64,000 bases of DNA. Source: Prostheceraeus crozeri (Eukaryota; Platyhelminthes; Polycladida; Euryleptidae). This document shows positions 28,882-38,679 of this stretch, piece after piece. Position numbers and translations under genes: made by a program. The first letter of the stretch is position 1; each line of letters starts with the position of its first letter. Under the pieces are notes generated by a model, which was not told where the DNA came from, searched no databases, and saw only the letters and a program-made list of their open reading frames with translations. The stretch lies in assembly GCA_907163375.1 (NCBI GenBank), contig CAJQUW010014360.1:27432-91431 (forward strand), written 5' to 3'.

Positions 28882-29274
28882 TTATATTAACATTGCAGCA
28901 GTTGCTGCAATCCTTCCAAGCGGACTATTGATTACACCATTAATACTGTTTCCAATATCATTTAACATACTTAGAAACCCACCACCACCGCGCTGAATTA
29001 AGTTTCGCCTTTTCTTATCACTACTCCTTGGATTTGAAAACTTTTTTATGCTATTCAAAGAGCCAGCATTCAACAGAGGCTTGTAAATAGGTAGACATTT
29101 GTGTATTGCAAAAGCTAAATCACGAATGAAATCATCACTTGAATTTTGAATCAATTTACACTTCTTCTTATTATCATGTATCCTGTTTAACTTTCGCAAC
29201 GCCTTTTTAAACTGACTTGAAGGTTTGAAGGACCGTTTCGATTGACGAGAAGATGCCTTCCGTTTTACAGACAT
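28882..29274 (-). CDS. Basic Polinton protein with a hydrophobic tail (core or pVI-like candidate)
   Basis: 130 residues. The first 45 are very basic (KRKASSRQSKRSFK, KKALRKLNR). A middle helix follows (DDFIRDLAFAIHKCLP), then KKRRNLIQRGGGGFLSML, where the Gly run could be a protease site, and an amphipathic tail (NDIGNSINGVINSPLGR). Polintons often encode a small protein with a QRGG(G)F motif; the amphipathic tail recalls membrane-lytic pVI of adenoviruses. The function is inferred from composition. It lies 150 bases downstream of the interrupted gene's promoter region, on the same strand. Confidence 0.55.
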   Translation of the reverse strand: MSVKRKASSRQSKRSFKPSSQFKKALRKLNRIHDNKKKCKLIQNSSDDFIRDLAFAIHKCLPIYKPLLNAGSLNSIKKFSNPRSSDKKRRNLIQRGGGGFLSMLNDIGNSINGVINSPLGRIAATAAMLI

Positions 29275-29400
29275 TTTTATTCTAATATGGAAATAGATAA
29301 TACAATTACAATTTTTGCTTAGTACTTACAACATTATATACAAAAGTTTACAAGCATTCACAGAGTTTGTTGCTGGTACGTATAAAATTACATAAAACAC

Positions 29401-29934
29401 TTAGCAAGTTGTAGAGGGAAACTGATATACACTCACATCGGCTAGAGTCTCATTTGTAGCAGTTATGAGCTGCTCAATGTCTTTCATTAGATGTTTTGAA
29501 ATAGGACAGCACATACAGCAAGGCTTTAAATGGAAAGTCTTTAAAATATTGGCATAGTATGCCCGCAAACTGATCACCTCAGAATGTCCTTGAGCAGCCA
29601 CATTGATGCTTACTGATGGCGGTCCACTGAACAAGTCCAGTTTGCACTTCTCACCCTTCTCATCATAGTAGCTGGAGGTGATAATGTCATGGAGACATGT
29701 GTTGAGTTTCCGTTGGATACTGCTGCACCAACAGCGAGAGTATTCCGGTACAATCTCCGTTTGAGATAGTGGGCGAAATACTTCGTTGAGCCAGAATCTT
29801 GCAACTCGTGTAAGAGCGTTGTTCACGACTCTCATTAGCATTCTCTGCACCACAACGTCCTCTCCGCAGCGGAAATACTTCACTATTTCCTCCATCAGAT
29901 CCACCAAATCCGCTTTATAGCCAGTTATATTCAC
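29401..29934 (-). CDS. Polinton protein of unknown function
   Basis: 177 residues from MNITGYKADLVDLM. Mostly helical, with Leu/Val-rich segments (VVVQRMLMRVVNNALTRVARF) and several cysteines, including a CCMCC cluster near residue 138. No family was recognised. It has a clear promoter (30071-30133) with TATA, CCAAT and AP-1 sites, so it is an independently transcribed gene near the right terminus. Accessory genes at Polinton ends vary between elements; a host-interaction role is inference. Confidence 0.55.
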   Translation of the reverse strand: MNITGYKADLVDLMEEIVKYFRCGEDVVVQRMLMRVVNNALTRVARFWLNEVFRPLSQTEIVPEYSRCWCSSIQRKLNTCLHDIITSSYYDEKGEKCKLDLFSGPPSVSINVAAQGHSEVISLRAYYANILKTFHLKPCCMCCPISKHLMKDIEQLITATNETLADVSVYQFPSTTC

Positions 29935-30070
29935 GGCAGAAAAAATATATTGCCCGTGAAGAGTTGACTTCGGTAAATTATTGAAATGGGAATGTTGGTA
30001 GTGAACGACATGCTGATTGACATTGTATTAGCCTCAAATTATGCTTGAAATAGAACGGTACAATGTCCTC

Positions 30071-30133
30071 CTTATATAGAAAAGTCACACAAAGACACAA
30101 TAGTGACCAATCACAGACCTGCATGATGACTCA
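30071..30133 (-). promoter_or_regulatory. AP-1/CCAAT/TATA promoter
   Basis: Read leftwards: TGAGTCA (30127-30133), ATTGG (30107-30111) and CTATATAAG (about 30071-30079). The GGAGGACATTGTACC that follows the TATA box resembles the GGATGACATTGTTCC after the leftward TATA at 7102, so the core promoter and start region may be a shared element-specific module. Confidence 0.6.
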
Positions 30134-30631
30134 TCATGAACGATATACAGTGACTGTTGAAGATATTTCTTCATCGCAAAGGGGACAAGATGAAGTTTCA
30201 AAGGGTACATAACATGTAGAACACATAACGCTATGAGAACATGGCAAAAAGAGAAGTGATCGTTCCTGTTTAAAACATTTAACGCAGTTCCGTTCACATA
30301 ATAATTTAAATGTCTCTTGTTCTAATTTCCTTCTGAAGTCACTTTTATTGGGAGAACTTTTTATTAAAACACTGTCAGATGTCTCCTTCTTTCCATATCG
30401 TTCCAATTTGATCCTCCTAATTTCACTATCATTGCAGTGTAGCATGGAGAAATCCTCTATCCACCTACGATCCAAATTGTGATTCATAGCATGCTCATCT
30501 AGATCCATTAGTCGATCAACTAAATCACCAGCGTTGATATTTTCACTGAGATTTGTTACAGTTTCTATGGCTTTGAACGAATATCCAAGGTCTCTTGCGA
30601 CAACCCACGACGTTGGGATACTAGTCATCAT
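30134..30631 (-). CDS. UBA-RING protein resembling an inhibitor of apoptosis without BIR domains
   Basis: About 165 residues from the ATG at 30631; the frame runs five codons further upstream without ATG. The N-terminal region (VVARDLGYSFKAIETVTN, then INAGDLVDRLMDLDE) resembles the UBA domain of IAPs. The C-terminus is a C3HC4 RING in IAP style: CVKC, SLLFLPCSHSVMCSTCY, CPLC, then ISSTVTVYRS, which is the usual IAP ending. No BIR domain is present. It is probably a ubiquitin ligase acquired from a host IAP, able to act on apoptosis or innate signalling in the cytoplasm. It sits beside the right terminal repeat; TATAAATA-like sequence at 30657-30665 is very close to the start. Confidence 0.72.
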   Translation of the reverse strand: MMTSIPTSWVVARDLGYSFKAIETVTNLSENINAGDLVDRLMDLDEHAMNHNLDRRWIEDFSMLHCNDSEIRRIKLERYGKKETSDSVLIKSSPNKSDFRRKLEQETFKLLCERNCVKCFKQERSLLFLPCSHSVMCSTCYVPFETSSCPLCDEEISSTVTVYRS

Positions 30632-30726
30632 TATGTATGTTATCAAAAACTATCTCATATTTATAGCATAGTTTGTCTACGTAAAAGGAAAATCAATGTG
30701 TCATCTTGATTACAATGGTTGCAATA

Positions 30727-31116
30727 GTCACAATAGTCGCAATTGAGCAAACCCATTCAAAATCAAACAACGGACGTCTATCGGTACGTACCCAAGTGCT
30801 CAGAACCAAACCACACAAGTTCGATCATAGACGTTCCGAAACACAGTGTACCAAACACATGTACCTATCCAGTAAAACAGATCTCATACAAGTTCCTATT
30901 GATAACACTGAATTATACATGTACCTATCCATGTGCCTATCGATAACTAAAGTATACATGTACCTATCCATGTACCTATCCATGTTCCTATCCATGTTCC
31001 TATTGACAACACTAAACTTTACATGTACCTATCCATGTACCTATTGATAACACTAAACTTTACATGTACCTATCCATGTACCTATCCGTGGCAAGTAGGG
31101 CACAGTTTTCACTACT
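30727..31116. repeat. Polinton right terminal inverted repeat
   Basis: The reverse complement of 6227-6616, with one visible difference (ATAGACGTTCC against ATAAACGTTCC). It ends CAGTTTTCACTACT and is followed by the GTTATA duplication (31117-31122). Confidence 0.93.
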
Positions 31117-31343
31117 GTTATATATATTTAGCTCTGTTTAACACAAATTAGTAAGTCTCAAGGGTTGCTCGGCGGCAATCGTTTACTCACCAGGAAAGCG
31201 CTGTCCCACGAAGCGACGAAATGAATGAGCCGTAGACTTATGTACAAGCAAGAATAAGACTGTCCAATTAGGGAATATATGGTTAGCTAACTAGGTTGCA
31301 CGGAATATTTACAAAAGAGAGCTTTCCTTAATTATCTATCACA
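31117..31343 (-). repeat. Left LTR, middle part
   Basis: Matches 38749-38975 of the right LTR with one visible substitution. It resumes at the Polinton's target duplication and stops at the LINE-tail insertion. Confidence 0.88.
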
Positions 31344-32140
31344 ATGGGAGTCGGAGCAAACTCGATCTTTTGTGTTTCCTGCAAATTGTGGTGTCACAAA
31401 AAGTGCTCCCGATTGCGATCATTTCAAGGAATAACAGGCTTCCGATGTCCGAAGTGCGCGGATGTTCCCAACTCGCCTGAGGATGATTCACTTAATGTGA
31501 ATGGGATCGTCCTACAAGAGGTCCAAGATTTTTGTTACCTCGGAGATGTCGTGGACTCAGAGGCAAGCGCAGAAGGAGCGGTTCGGACTCGCATCGCGGC
31601 TTCATGGACGAAATGGAGAGAATTGGCCAGTCTTCTTACCAACAAAGGCATCCCATTGAAGTGTAGAGTCCATGTGTATGAGATGTGTGTAAGATCAGTT
31701 CTCATCTACGGCGCAGAAACGTGGCCCCTCAGCCTAAGGCTGGTTGAACTTCTGAGAAGTACTGACAGACGAATGCTGAGGTATATGGCAAAGGTCAGGT
31801 TGAAAGACAAAGTTACTAGCGAAGAAGTAGCGAGACGCTGTGGTTTGCCCGAACTTCCAGTCCGCCTGCGGCAAAGACGTCTGCGCTGGTTTGGCCACGT
31901 AAGAAGAGCCAATAGTGACGTCCTTAATGAAGTCTACAACTTGTCAGTCGATGGTTGCCGTCCACCTGGTAGACCTAAGAAGACTTGGCAAGCCTGTATC
32001 CATGAAGATCTGGAGTCTCTGGAGGTGTCGGAAGACATTGCTCTAGATCGTTCGAGATGGAAACGGGTCATCGCATCTACGTCCAGCCCCGGAACCGGGA
32101 AGAAGAGACGCAAAACGAGGAAGAAGAAGAAGAAGAATGG
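31344..32140 (+). mobile_element. 5'-truncated LINE tail (RTE/Nimb-like) inserted in the left LTR
   Basis: Absent from the right LTR, so it is an insertion. One frame (31344-32153) reads a zinc-binding stretch (CVSCKLWCHKKCS) and then the segment after the reverse transcriptase found in RTE/Nimb-like LINEs: FCYLGDVVDSEASAEGAVRT, YGAETWPL, RRLRWFGHVRR and CRPPGRPKKTW. The catalytic core is missing because the copy is 5'-truncated. It ends in GAAGAAGAAGAAG repeats followed by TGG. Short AATGG-like flanks suggest a target duplication. The exact family is uncertain. Confidence 0.75.
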
Positions 32141-32323
32141 AAATGAGAACTGATACAAAGAGCAAAGGGACAGTAAGCAATTTTGTAGGGGAAATAACTC
32201 AACTATTCTCTCACGAGATAATACGTCTTTATCAAACACCAAGGTCAATAGAAACTGAACGGGAATTTATTTCCCGACCGGAAACGGAATTTGGTTTCTT
32301 TCAACAACTGTCCGTATATTACA
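32141..32323 (-). repeat. Left LTR, last part
   Basis: Matches about 38980-39162 of the right LTR with two visible substitutions and ends with the same TCCGTATATTACA. The purine tract of the element (AAAAGAGGGG... on the minus strand) follows at about 32326-32343. Confidence 0.88.
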
Positions 32324-32340
32324 CTACCCCCCCCCCTCTT

Positions 32341-33714
32341 TTACACACGGCCGTCCCGGTCGTGGAAGACTTTCTCGAAGTTCTGGGAGAGGATAGGAGC
32401 CAAAATAGCGGTGTATACGTTTCTAATGGACGCGAATTGCGGCATCAGGGAACGGACGTGGCTGAGAGACCCAAAATGAGGGGCGTCTGATTCTATGATA
32501 GCGCGATCCAATGGTATGCCTCGCGCCAATCCGAAGAGAGGATGCTGCGATGGACGTTCGCGCAGGGAAGCAGATGAGATACCTAAATACATGCGTGGGA
32601 ATCTTCTAGAGAATTCCAAGATGACCCAGGAAGGGGCGACAGTGGAATGGAGATATAATTTCAAAGTCCGTCGAGTTGAAGAGTTTGTCGCCGTGGTGAG
32701 GATTTCGAAGACACGTTGGTGCACGTCCGTTTCGTTTACTGTGGCCTCTCGAATGTGGAGAATGAGCGGCTTCGCCGCATCTCTCGCAATGACGAATTGG
32801 TCCAGGAGTGCCTGTTCTTGGAGATGCCAAGGCACCGCACAACGAGCGTCCAAACCGGCTTCGCCGATGGCTGTTACTCCCGGGTTTTGAGCGAGCTGAG
32901 TTACTGAATCCCGTACAGCCGGCCACTGATCCGCCCGCGAGGGGTGAATGCCTACCGAGCGTAGGATCAGGCATGAAACAGGGAAAAAAGAGTAAATTGT
33001 CCTGTCGCGATCGTGGTAGGCGGAGATCTCCTCGGGATAGCAGATATTATCCACACACACCGGGGGAAGGAATTGGGCGCGGCTACGAATGATCCGGTAG
33101 CTATGGCCTTTTCGGCGTTGGTGTTGTATCCATTTACCAAGATGCAGGTGACCATCCTGCCCGCGCCAATTGGTTCGTGTTCCTTGGGACGTGGTGGGCT
33201 CCACACGCCTCCTCGTATTTGGCTGTTCGGGCCAGCGGATTGGCGAAATTGCTCGAGATCGTTTCCTGGAGGCTCCGCCTCCGGGACTGATCTCACGGGC
33301 TTCCGCTAAGTTGATGGACGGGAGAGAAACCTGAGAAGACGCGGACGGTTGAGTTGAGGATTGAGGAGGGCTGGGCGGTTCAGTTGACGCTTGAGGGTCG
33401 CCCTCAGGATGGTCGATGATCGAAATCTCCGGCTCTCTGCCAATCTCGGAGGAAAGGTCAGTGGCGCGCGGGACGCGATGCCTCCAGGCGATGTCTCGTA
33501 GGAAACGGTGACGCTGGACTCGCCGCATAACCCTCTCCCATTGGCGCCGCCAGTGAGGGTGAGTTCTGACGAAACGCTCGCCCGGGGAGCGCAGTTTCCG
33601 CTGCGCGCGAGATCGTTTATTGGTTTTCTTCTTTTTCTGTTCATGGGCGGCCTGCTCGGCCCAAAACTTGAATTTGAGTGGCCACTGTGAATAAGCGAGG
33701 GAGTCGATTTTCAT
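32341..33714 (-). CDS. TatD-like metal-dependent nuclease ORF of the LTR retrotransposon
   Basis: 457 residues, open throughout, between integrase and the purine tract. The first 80 residues are strongly basic (KKKKTNKRSRAQRK, WRRQWERVMRRVQRHRF); 100-170 are Pro/Ser-rich. The C-terminal 270 match the TatD barrel in order: GHLHLGKW (HxH, 189/191), SVGIHPSRAD (about 253-262), TAIGEAGLDA (Glu 285), LILHIREAT (His 320), YLHST (His 356), GISSASL, and IIESDAPHF (Asp 410). This is the full metal-ligand pattern of TatD DNases, 3'-5' exonucleases acting on single-stranded DNA or RNA. LTR elements normally have env or nothing here. A role in processing cDNA ends or host defence is inference. Confidence 0.8.
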   Translation of the reverse strand: MKIDSLAYSQWPLKFKFWAEQAAHEQKKKKTNKRSRAQRKLRSPGERFVRTHPHWRRQWERVMRRVQRHRFLRDIAWRHRVPRATDLSSEIGREPEISIIDHPEGDPQASTEPPSPPQSSTQPSASSQVSLPSINLAEAREISPGGGASRKRSRAISPIRWPEQPNTRRRVEPTTSQGTRTNWRGQDGHLHLGKWIQHQRRKGHSYRIIRSRAQFLPPVCVDNICYPEEISAYHDRDRTIYSFFPVSCLILRSVGIHPSRADQWPAVRDSVTQLAQNPGVTAIGEAGLDARCAVPWHLQEQALLDQFVIARDAAKPLILHIREATVNETDVHQRVFEILTTATNSSTRRTLKLYLHSTVAPSWVILEFSRRFPRMYLGISSASLRERPSQHPLFGLARGIPLDRAIIESDAPHFGSLSHVRSLMPQFASIRNVYTAILAPILSQNFEKVFHDRDGRV

Positions 33715-36700
33715 GTCAAAAGCAGCCAGAGATCAAGCCGTTAAGACATCTGGGAACGGGAGTCTCAGGTATTCTGCGATGAATATGGCGTCACGCAGGC
33801 CTTTGTGGATAGTCTCTTCCTCAATATGGGACGGCTCCGCCGTGCCCAATAGGATGGCCTCGGTAAGACGAGCTGCCATAACCTGGGGAGGAAAAGGGAA
33901 AGCTGTCAAGGTGGCAATAGTGGCCACAGTTTCCTCTCTAATCACAGGTGGGGGTTCAACTATTGCCAGGGAAGGTTGGGTGGGTAGATCAGATTCAGGC
34001 TCAGTGACACGTAACGGCTTAAGACGATTGGAATGGACGGTAGTGTTTTTGCGAGGATTATCGCGTAGCCGTATCTGGTATGTGCTCTGCCCCAATTCTC
34101 GGACTACTTCCCAGGGACCGGTGTAGGGGCGTATCAACTTTTTGCATTTGCCGGGGGGAACAACGGTATTATGGAGAAAAACGAGGTCGCCTGAGTTGTA
34201 CCTGTGCGGCCCCGCCACACGTTTATCATACTGGATTTTCTGAGCAGTATGTTTTTCATCAGCGATAACTTCGATGGTGTCCCAAGTCTTTCGCATTGTA
34301 CTTAGGAACTTATCCATGTAGGCAGTTACCTCTTCGCTGCCGCCTTCAGACGGCCCAAGTTCGAAATCTAGGGGAAGTCTTAATTCACGGCCATACAGGG
34401 CAGCTGCTGGAGATATGCCAGTCGAGGCATGTTTAGCCGAACGATAGGCCCATAAGCACCATTGTAGTGTCTCATCCCAATTCTCTCGTTCATACTCGGT
34501 GTGGGCCAGTAAACATTGTCGAAGCGTTCTGTGGAATCGTTCAACTCCGCCATTACCCTGAGGATGGAATGGAGTTGTGCGCGATTTTGATATGCCCAGT
34601 ATCTTGCATAACTCAGAAAAAATTTCCGAACAGAAATTACTGCCTTGATCACTATGAATGACGTCCGGACATCCGTGTCGGCAGATCCAATGTTTCACTA
34701 GGGCATCGGCGATCGTGGTGGCCTCTTGATTGGTGAGGGCAACCGCTTCAGTCCATTTGGTAAAAAGATCAATCATAGTGAGAATATACTTGTTACCCCG
34801 TGGGGTAATGGCAATTGGGCCTACGATATCGATCGCGACCATTTTCATCGGCTGGCCTACATATATCGGTTGAAGAGGGGCTCGAGGGTGTTGGTGAGGA
34901 GGTTTGATAGCTGCACACACTTCGCAAGAATCCAAGTAGGCCTGAACGTCCATACGCATGTCTGGCCACCAAAATCGGTCCTTAATTCTGTCATAGGTCT
35001 TCGACCTACCAAAATGAGCGGATCCCCGACCAGTATGCAGCTCATGCATAAATAGAGACCTCAATTCTGTCGGGGGAATCATCAGCCGCGGCAAGCCTAC
35101 AGGACAGAGATATAAAATGCCGTTGTCGAGCGCGAGCCTGTCCCACTGTTGAACGATTGTTTTGACTTGATGGTGGCGCTGCTGTAATTGTCTGGGAGAA
35201 GGCTTTGAACTTCGGTTATTAATCCAAGCCACAATCTGTGCCAAGTCAGGGTCCTTTCTGGTGGCCTGGATTATTTCTTGGCGACGACTACCGGGTTCCC
35301 AGACAGCGTTAATTTCAGGTAAGTCCTCTGGGATAGGAGGTGTGATATCAGTGATATTGTATCTGGACATCGTGTCAGCATTGGTGTGCTGTTTGCCGGG
35401 CCGATATACACACTCAAAGTCATATTCTTCGAGAATCTGTAGCCAACGGGCTACAATTCCTTGTGGCTCTTTGAAATTACGCAACCAGGTGAGGGCCTGA
35501 TGGTCCGTGCGGGCAATGAAACGCTTGCCTAACAGGTATGGTCGAAACTCCTTTAGGAAGGTTACCAATGCTAACATTTCGCGCTTAGTAGCTTCATAGT
35601 TCCTCTGTTGTTTATTCATGATTTTACTGGCGTAAGCCACAGGTTTCTCATCGCCATTTTCTTGGATTTGAGACAAGGTCGCGCCAACCGCGTAATTGCT
35701 GGCATCCGTGTCAAGGATGAATGTCCCTGCAGAATCATCGAATCTCGGCATCGCCAAAATCGGGGCAGTGACTAGTTTCTCTTTCAAACATGTGAAAGCT
35801 TCTTCACATTCGGGGGTCCAGCTAAACGGTTTATTCTTACTGGTGAGAGCATGTAAGGGGGCTGCAAATTGGGCAAATCCTTGGACAAACCGCCGGCAGT
35901 ACGACCTAAAAATTCTCTGACTTCTTTCACATTGGTGGGAGCAGCCCAATTCCGGACCGTGAGAATCTTGGCTGGATCGGTGTGCACACCGTCTCGGGAG
36001 ATGGTGTGACCTAGATACATCACTCGAGATAATCCCCATTGGCATTTCTCTGGATTTACCTGCAGACCGGCTCGTGCGAATCTAGATAAAATTGTGTCGA
36101 TATCTTTGACATGTTGATCCCAAGATTGACTGAATACAATAGTGTCGTCTAAATAGACAAAACAGATTTTTCCTTCAAAGTCTTTTAGGACAGAATCCAT
36201 TGCGCGTTGAAAACTGGCTGGTGCCGAAAGAAGACCAAAGGGCATTGTATTGAATTCGAACAGTCCCTCGGGACAAGTGAAAGCTGTTTTGGGCCTGTCC
36301 TCCTCACGGACAGGTATTTGCCAAAATCCAGACTTTAAGTCTATGACAGAAAAATTTTGCTCCTGCCATACTATCGATGGCGTCAGTTATGAAAGGCAAA
36401 GGGTAAGCGTCACGTTCCGTGACTTCGTTTAACTTCCGATAGTCGATACAGATACGAGAACCACCAGACTTTTTTTCTACAACCACAATTGGACTACTCC
36501 ACGGGCTATTACTGGGCGAGATGACACCATCCTGCAGCATTTGATTAATCTGACGTTTGACCTCATCTCTTTTGTGGAAAGGCAAGCGTCGGCATCTCTG
36601 TTTAATAGGGACTGCATCACTCGTACGAATGGTATGCTCGGCTACTTGGGCGGGAAGCAGCGGCTTGCCTTCTTTCATGAAAATGTCATCGAATTTTCTG

Positions 36701-37577
36701 AGAAGCAACGATAAGTCATTTTGTTGGTCATCGGACAAGGAAGGAGGTTCTCGCGTGACCTGATTTATGTAAGAAATAGGAATAGTTTGGACTTTTGTAA
36801 TAGGGTTCCAAATGCCGAGAGAGACATGAGCTTTGAGTAGTTTTTCTGTATCTGATTTGTTGGCAATAGACAAGGGCATTGACCCATTACGGCATAACCC
36901 TAGAGCAGGGGACACTCTGATGCCTTCTTCACCAAGTTTCCTGCTTGGTTCCACTACTCCTTGACAGTACTCATTGTCACAGCCATTGCTCCTTAATTTC
37001 GAATCTACCCATACCGCTGTATTGGGTTTCAAAAGTATATCTCTCGATAGAGTGACTCTAGAACACTCAGGCGACTTATGTTTATAATTCATGATGATGG
37101 CGGTCTGGGAATCTTTAAACTCAATTTGGCCATATTCCTCATCTATATGGACCTTGTTCAATCTTAGGGAGCCCCTCCAAGCAACATATCTGAGGAAGTC
37201 ATATTCGGCGAAATATACGCATTCACGACCAATTCTTGGTCATCAATTTCAACCTCGACACAAGTTTTCCCGATAATAGTAAGGGCTTCGCCCTCTACTC
37301 CCGCCATGGCAACAACTTCTCTGTCAATGGGGTGGTCCGGGGTAAGGATTCGGGGGTGAATAAGGGTAAAATCGGCGCCCGTGTCAACAATAGCAGTATG
37401 GCATTCGCCTGTAGGAGCACAGAATGGAATCCTATTTGGGGTAGCAGGATCGTCCTTGAAAACCCCAAGAGCCACGGCACCCAGGGGCACTGGTTTTGGT
37501 GCCGCGGTTAGTTTAAAGGTTGAGTTTTCTCTGGGCAGTTGACGGCCAGATGTCCTGGCTTTTGGCACCTGAAGCAA
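33715..37577 (-). pseudogene. pol: Gypsy pol remnant: protease, reverse transcriptase, RNase H, integrase
   Basis: Reading leftwards: aspartic protease (AIVDTGADFTLI), reverse transcriptase (SPWSSPIVVVEKKSGG, CIDYRKLN, CFVYLDD), RNase H (LDTDASNYAVGA, RTDHQALTW), integrase zinc finger (HTGRGSAHFGR then CEVCAAIKPP), the DDE core (VAIDIVGPI, HSDQGSNFCS, ERFHRTLRQ) and a C-terminal domain ending before the TatD ORF. The order (integrase last) is that of Ty3/Gypsy. It is broken, as part of the roughly four breaks in gag-pol. The RNase H-integrase part has the longest open stretch. Given the nearly identical LTRs, decay is recent. Confidence 0.88.
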
Positions 37578-38366
37578 GTGCGAGTGTCCTTGGGCGATAA
37601 AGGCTTCGAGGTTGAAGTCACTTGTACGGCTCGGTTTCGTATAAAACAGTCAGCTTCTACATGACCGCTCCGCCCGCAAAAGGAACACATTTTCCTTGGG
37701 CTCGGAGAGTAGGAAGCCTTGGGGGTAATAAGATCTGGTTTTGGAAAAACGGCCAGGTGTCGCAGAGGGCTGTGGCTCTGACACACGGTGCAGTTCTTTG
37801 TTTACCCTTTCTGTTCGTTCTATCTCATCGAGATAATTCTCGAGTTGGGTTGGCGGATGTCTAGCATAAGCTAACCGATTAGCTGTGTCTTGATCTCTTG
37901 TCAGCATGGTATTCAACACATGGAGCTGCTGGGCTTCCCTATCTTTTTCAGGGTGCAAAACTCGAGTCATCCGAAGGAGATCATCTGCGTAATCTCGGAC
38001 CGATTCTCTAGGAAGTCGTAATCTTTTCTCAAACTCGGCGTACAGCTGTGTAGGGTGCATAGTTTCGCCGAACCGGCTGCGGAGTAGGGCAAAGATTTCA
38101 TCAAAAGACAAGGACGGATCCAAATCCGCCAAATATTCAGCAACTTTGCCCTTCGTTTTGAACGTAAGCATTAATTTTTTTGTGTCATCGCTGTAAGTGG
38201 TTCTGGCAATCAACCAGAACTTATGGGCCCAAACTTTAAAATGTTTTGAGTTCCCGTCAAAATCCTCAAGTAGCCGCAAGGCTTTAGGGAAAAATGGTTC
38301 GTCATGTTCTGGAAACATCTCTGGACCGGCTGGACAGGCGGGTCTAAACCTTTGTCTGAGCTTCAC
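37508..38366 (-). pseudogene. gag: Gypsy gag remnant
   Basis: Capsid-like part (FFPKALRLLEDFDGNSKHFK, YLADLDPSLSFDEIFALLRS, MHPTQLYAEFEKRLRLP) followed by two CCHC zinc knuckles (CSFCGRSGHVEADC and CFRCQKPGHLAVNC) of nucleocapsid. It lies next to the primer-binding site end of the element and overlaps the protease region. Broken together with pol. Confidence 0.85.
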
Positions 38367-38679
38367 AGGCGATGGGGCTTTTTGTTTTGGGGGGATACCT
38401 GTTTTGGAGATGAATCCCCAGGAAAAATATTCGCTTCTAGCTCTGACGCCATTTCAGACAGAGGCAATTTGCGGGGGCGCAAGTTATACGGATGAGCCAC
38501 TCTGATCTCGAAACCCACCCAACTATCACCGATATAGTTGAGACTGATTTCTCTGCCTTATGGCTCCGCCAAGGCAGGTTAATAAGTTACGATTAGTAAT
38601 GTAATGCCGCCGAGCTGGATTAGTAACGTGAGTTCTTTTATTGAGAAAAATATATTCCCAACCTGTCACTGCCACCAGT
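38367..38679 (-). other. Untranslated leader of the LTR element, with primer-binding site
   Basis: Between the gag start and the 5' LTR. The primer-binding site at 38662-38677 reads TGGTGGCAGTGACAGG on the minus strand, two bases from the LTR end, matching the CCA terminus of a tRNA. The tRNA was not identified. Confidence 0.65.

Larger units (their letters stand above)
6227..31116. mobile_element. Polinton/Maverick element, near complete
   Basis: The limits are set by 390-bp terminal inverted repeats that begin AGTAGTGAAAACTG, as Polintons usually begin with AG, and by perfect 6-bp GTTATA duplications at 6221-6226 and 31117-31122. It codes the hallmark set: protein-primed DNA polymerase B, retroviral-type integrase, adenain-like protease, packaging ATPase, and major and minor capsid proteins. 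The length is 24.9 kb, or about 20.8 kb without the LINE inside it, which is normal for the family. The two terminal repeats differ at only one position that I can see, so insertion is very recent. It looks largely whole; one gene is interrupted by the LINE. Confidence 0.96.

Noticed and set aside
32495-33309. Rightward frames of 90-130 codons
   Set aside because: Antisense shadows of the GC-rich TatD-like ORF.
33713-37511. Rightward frames across the Gypsy interior
   Set aside because: Antisense shadows of gag-pol.
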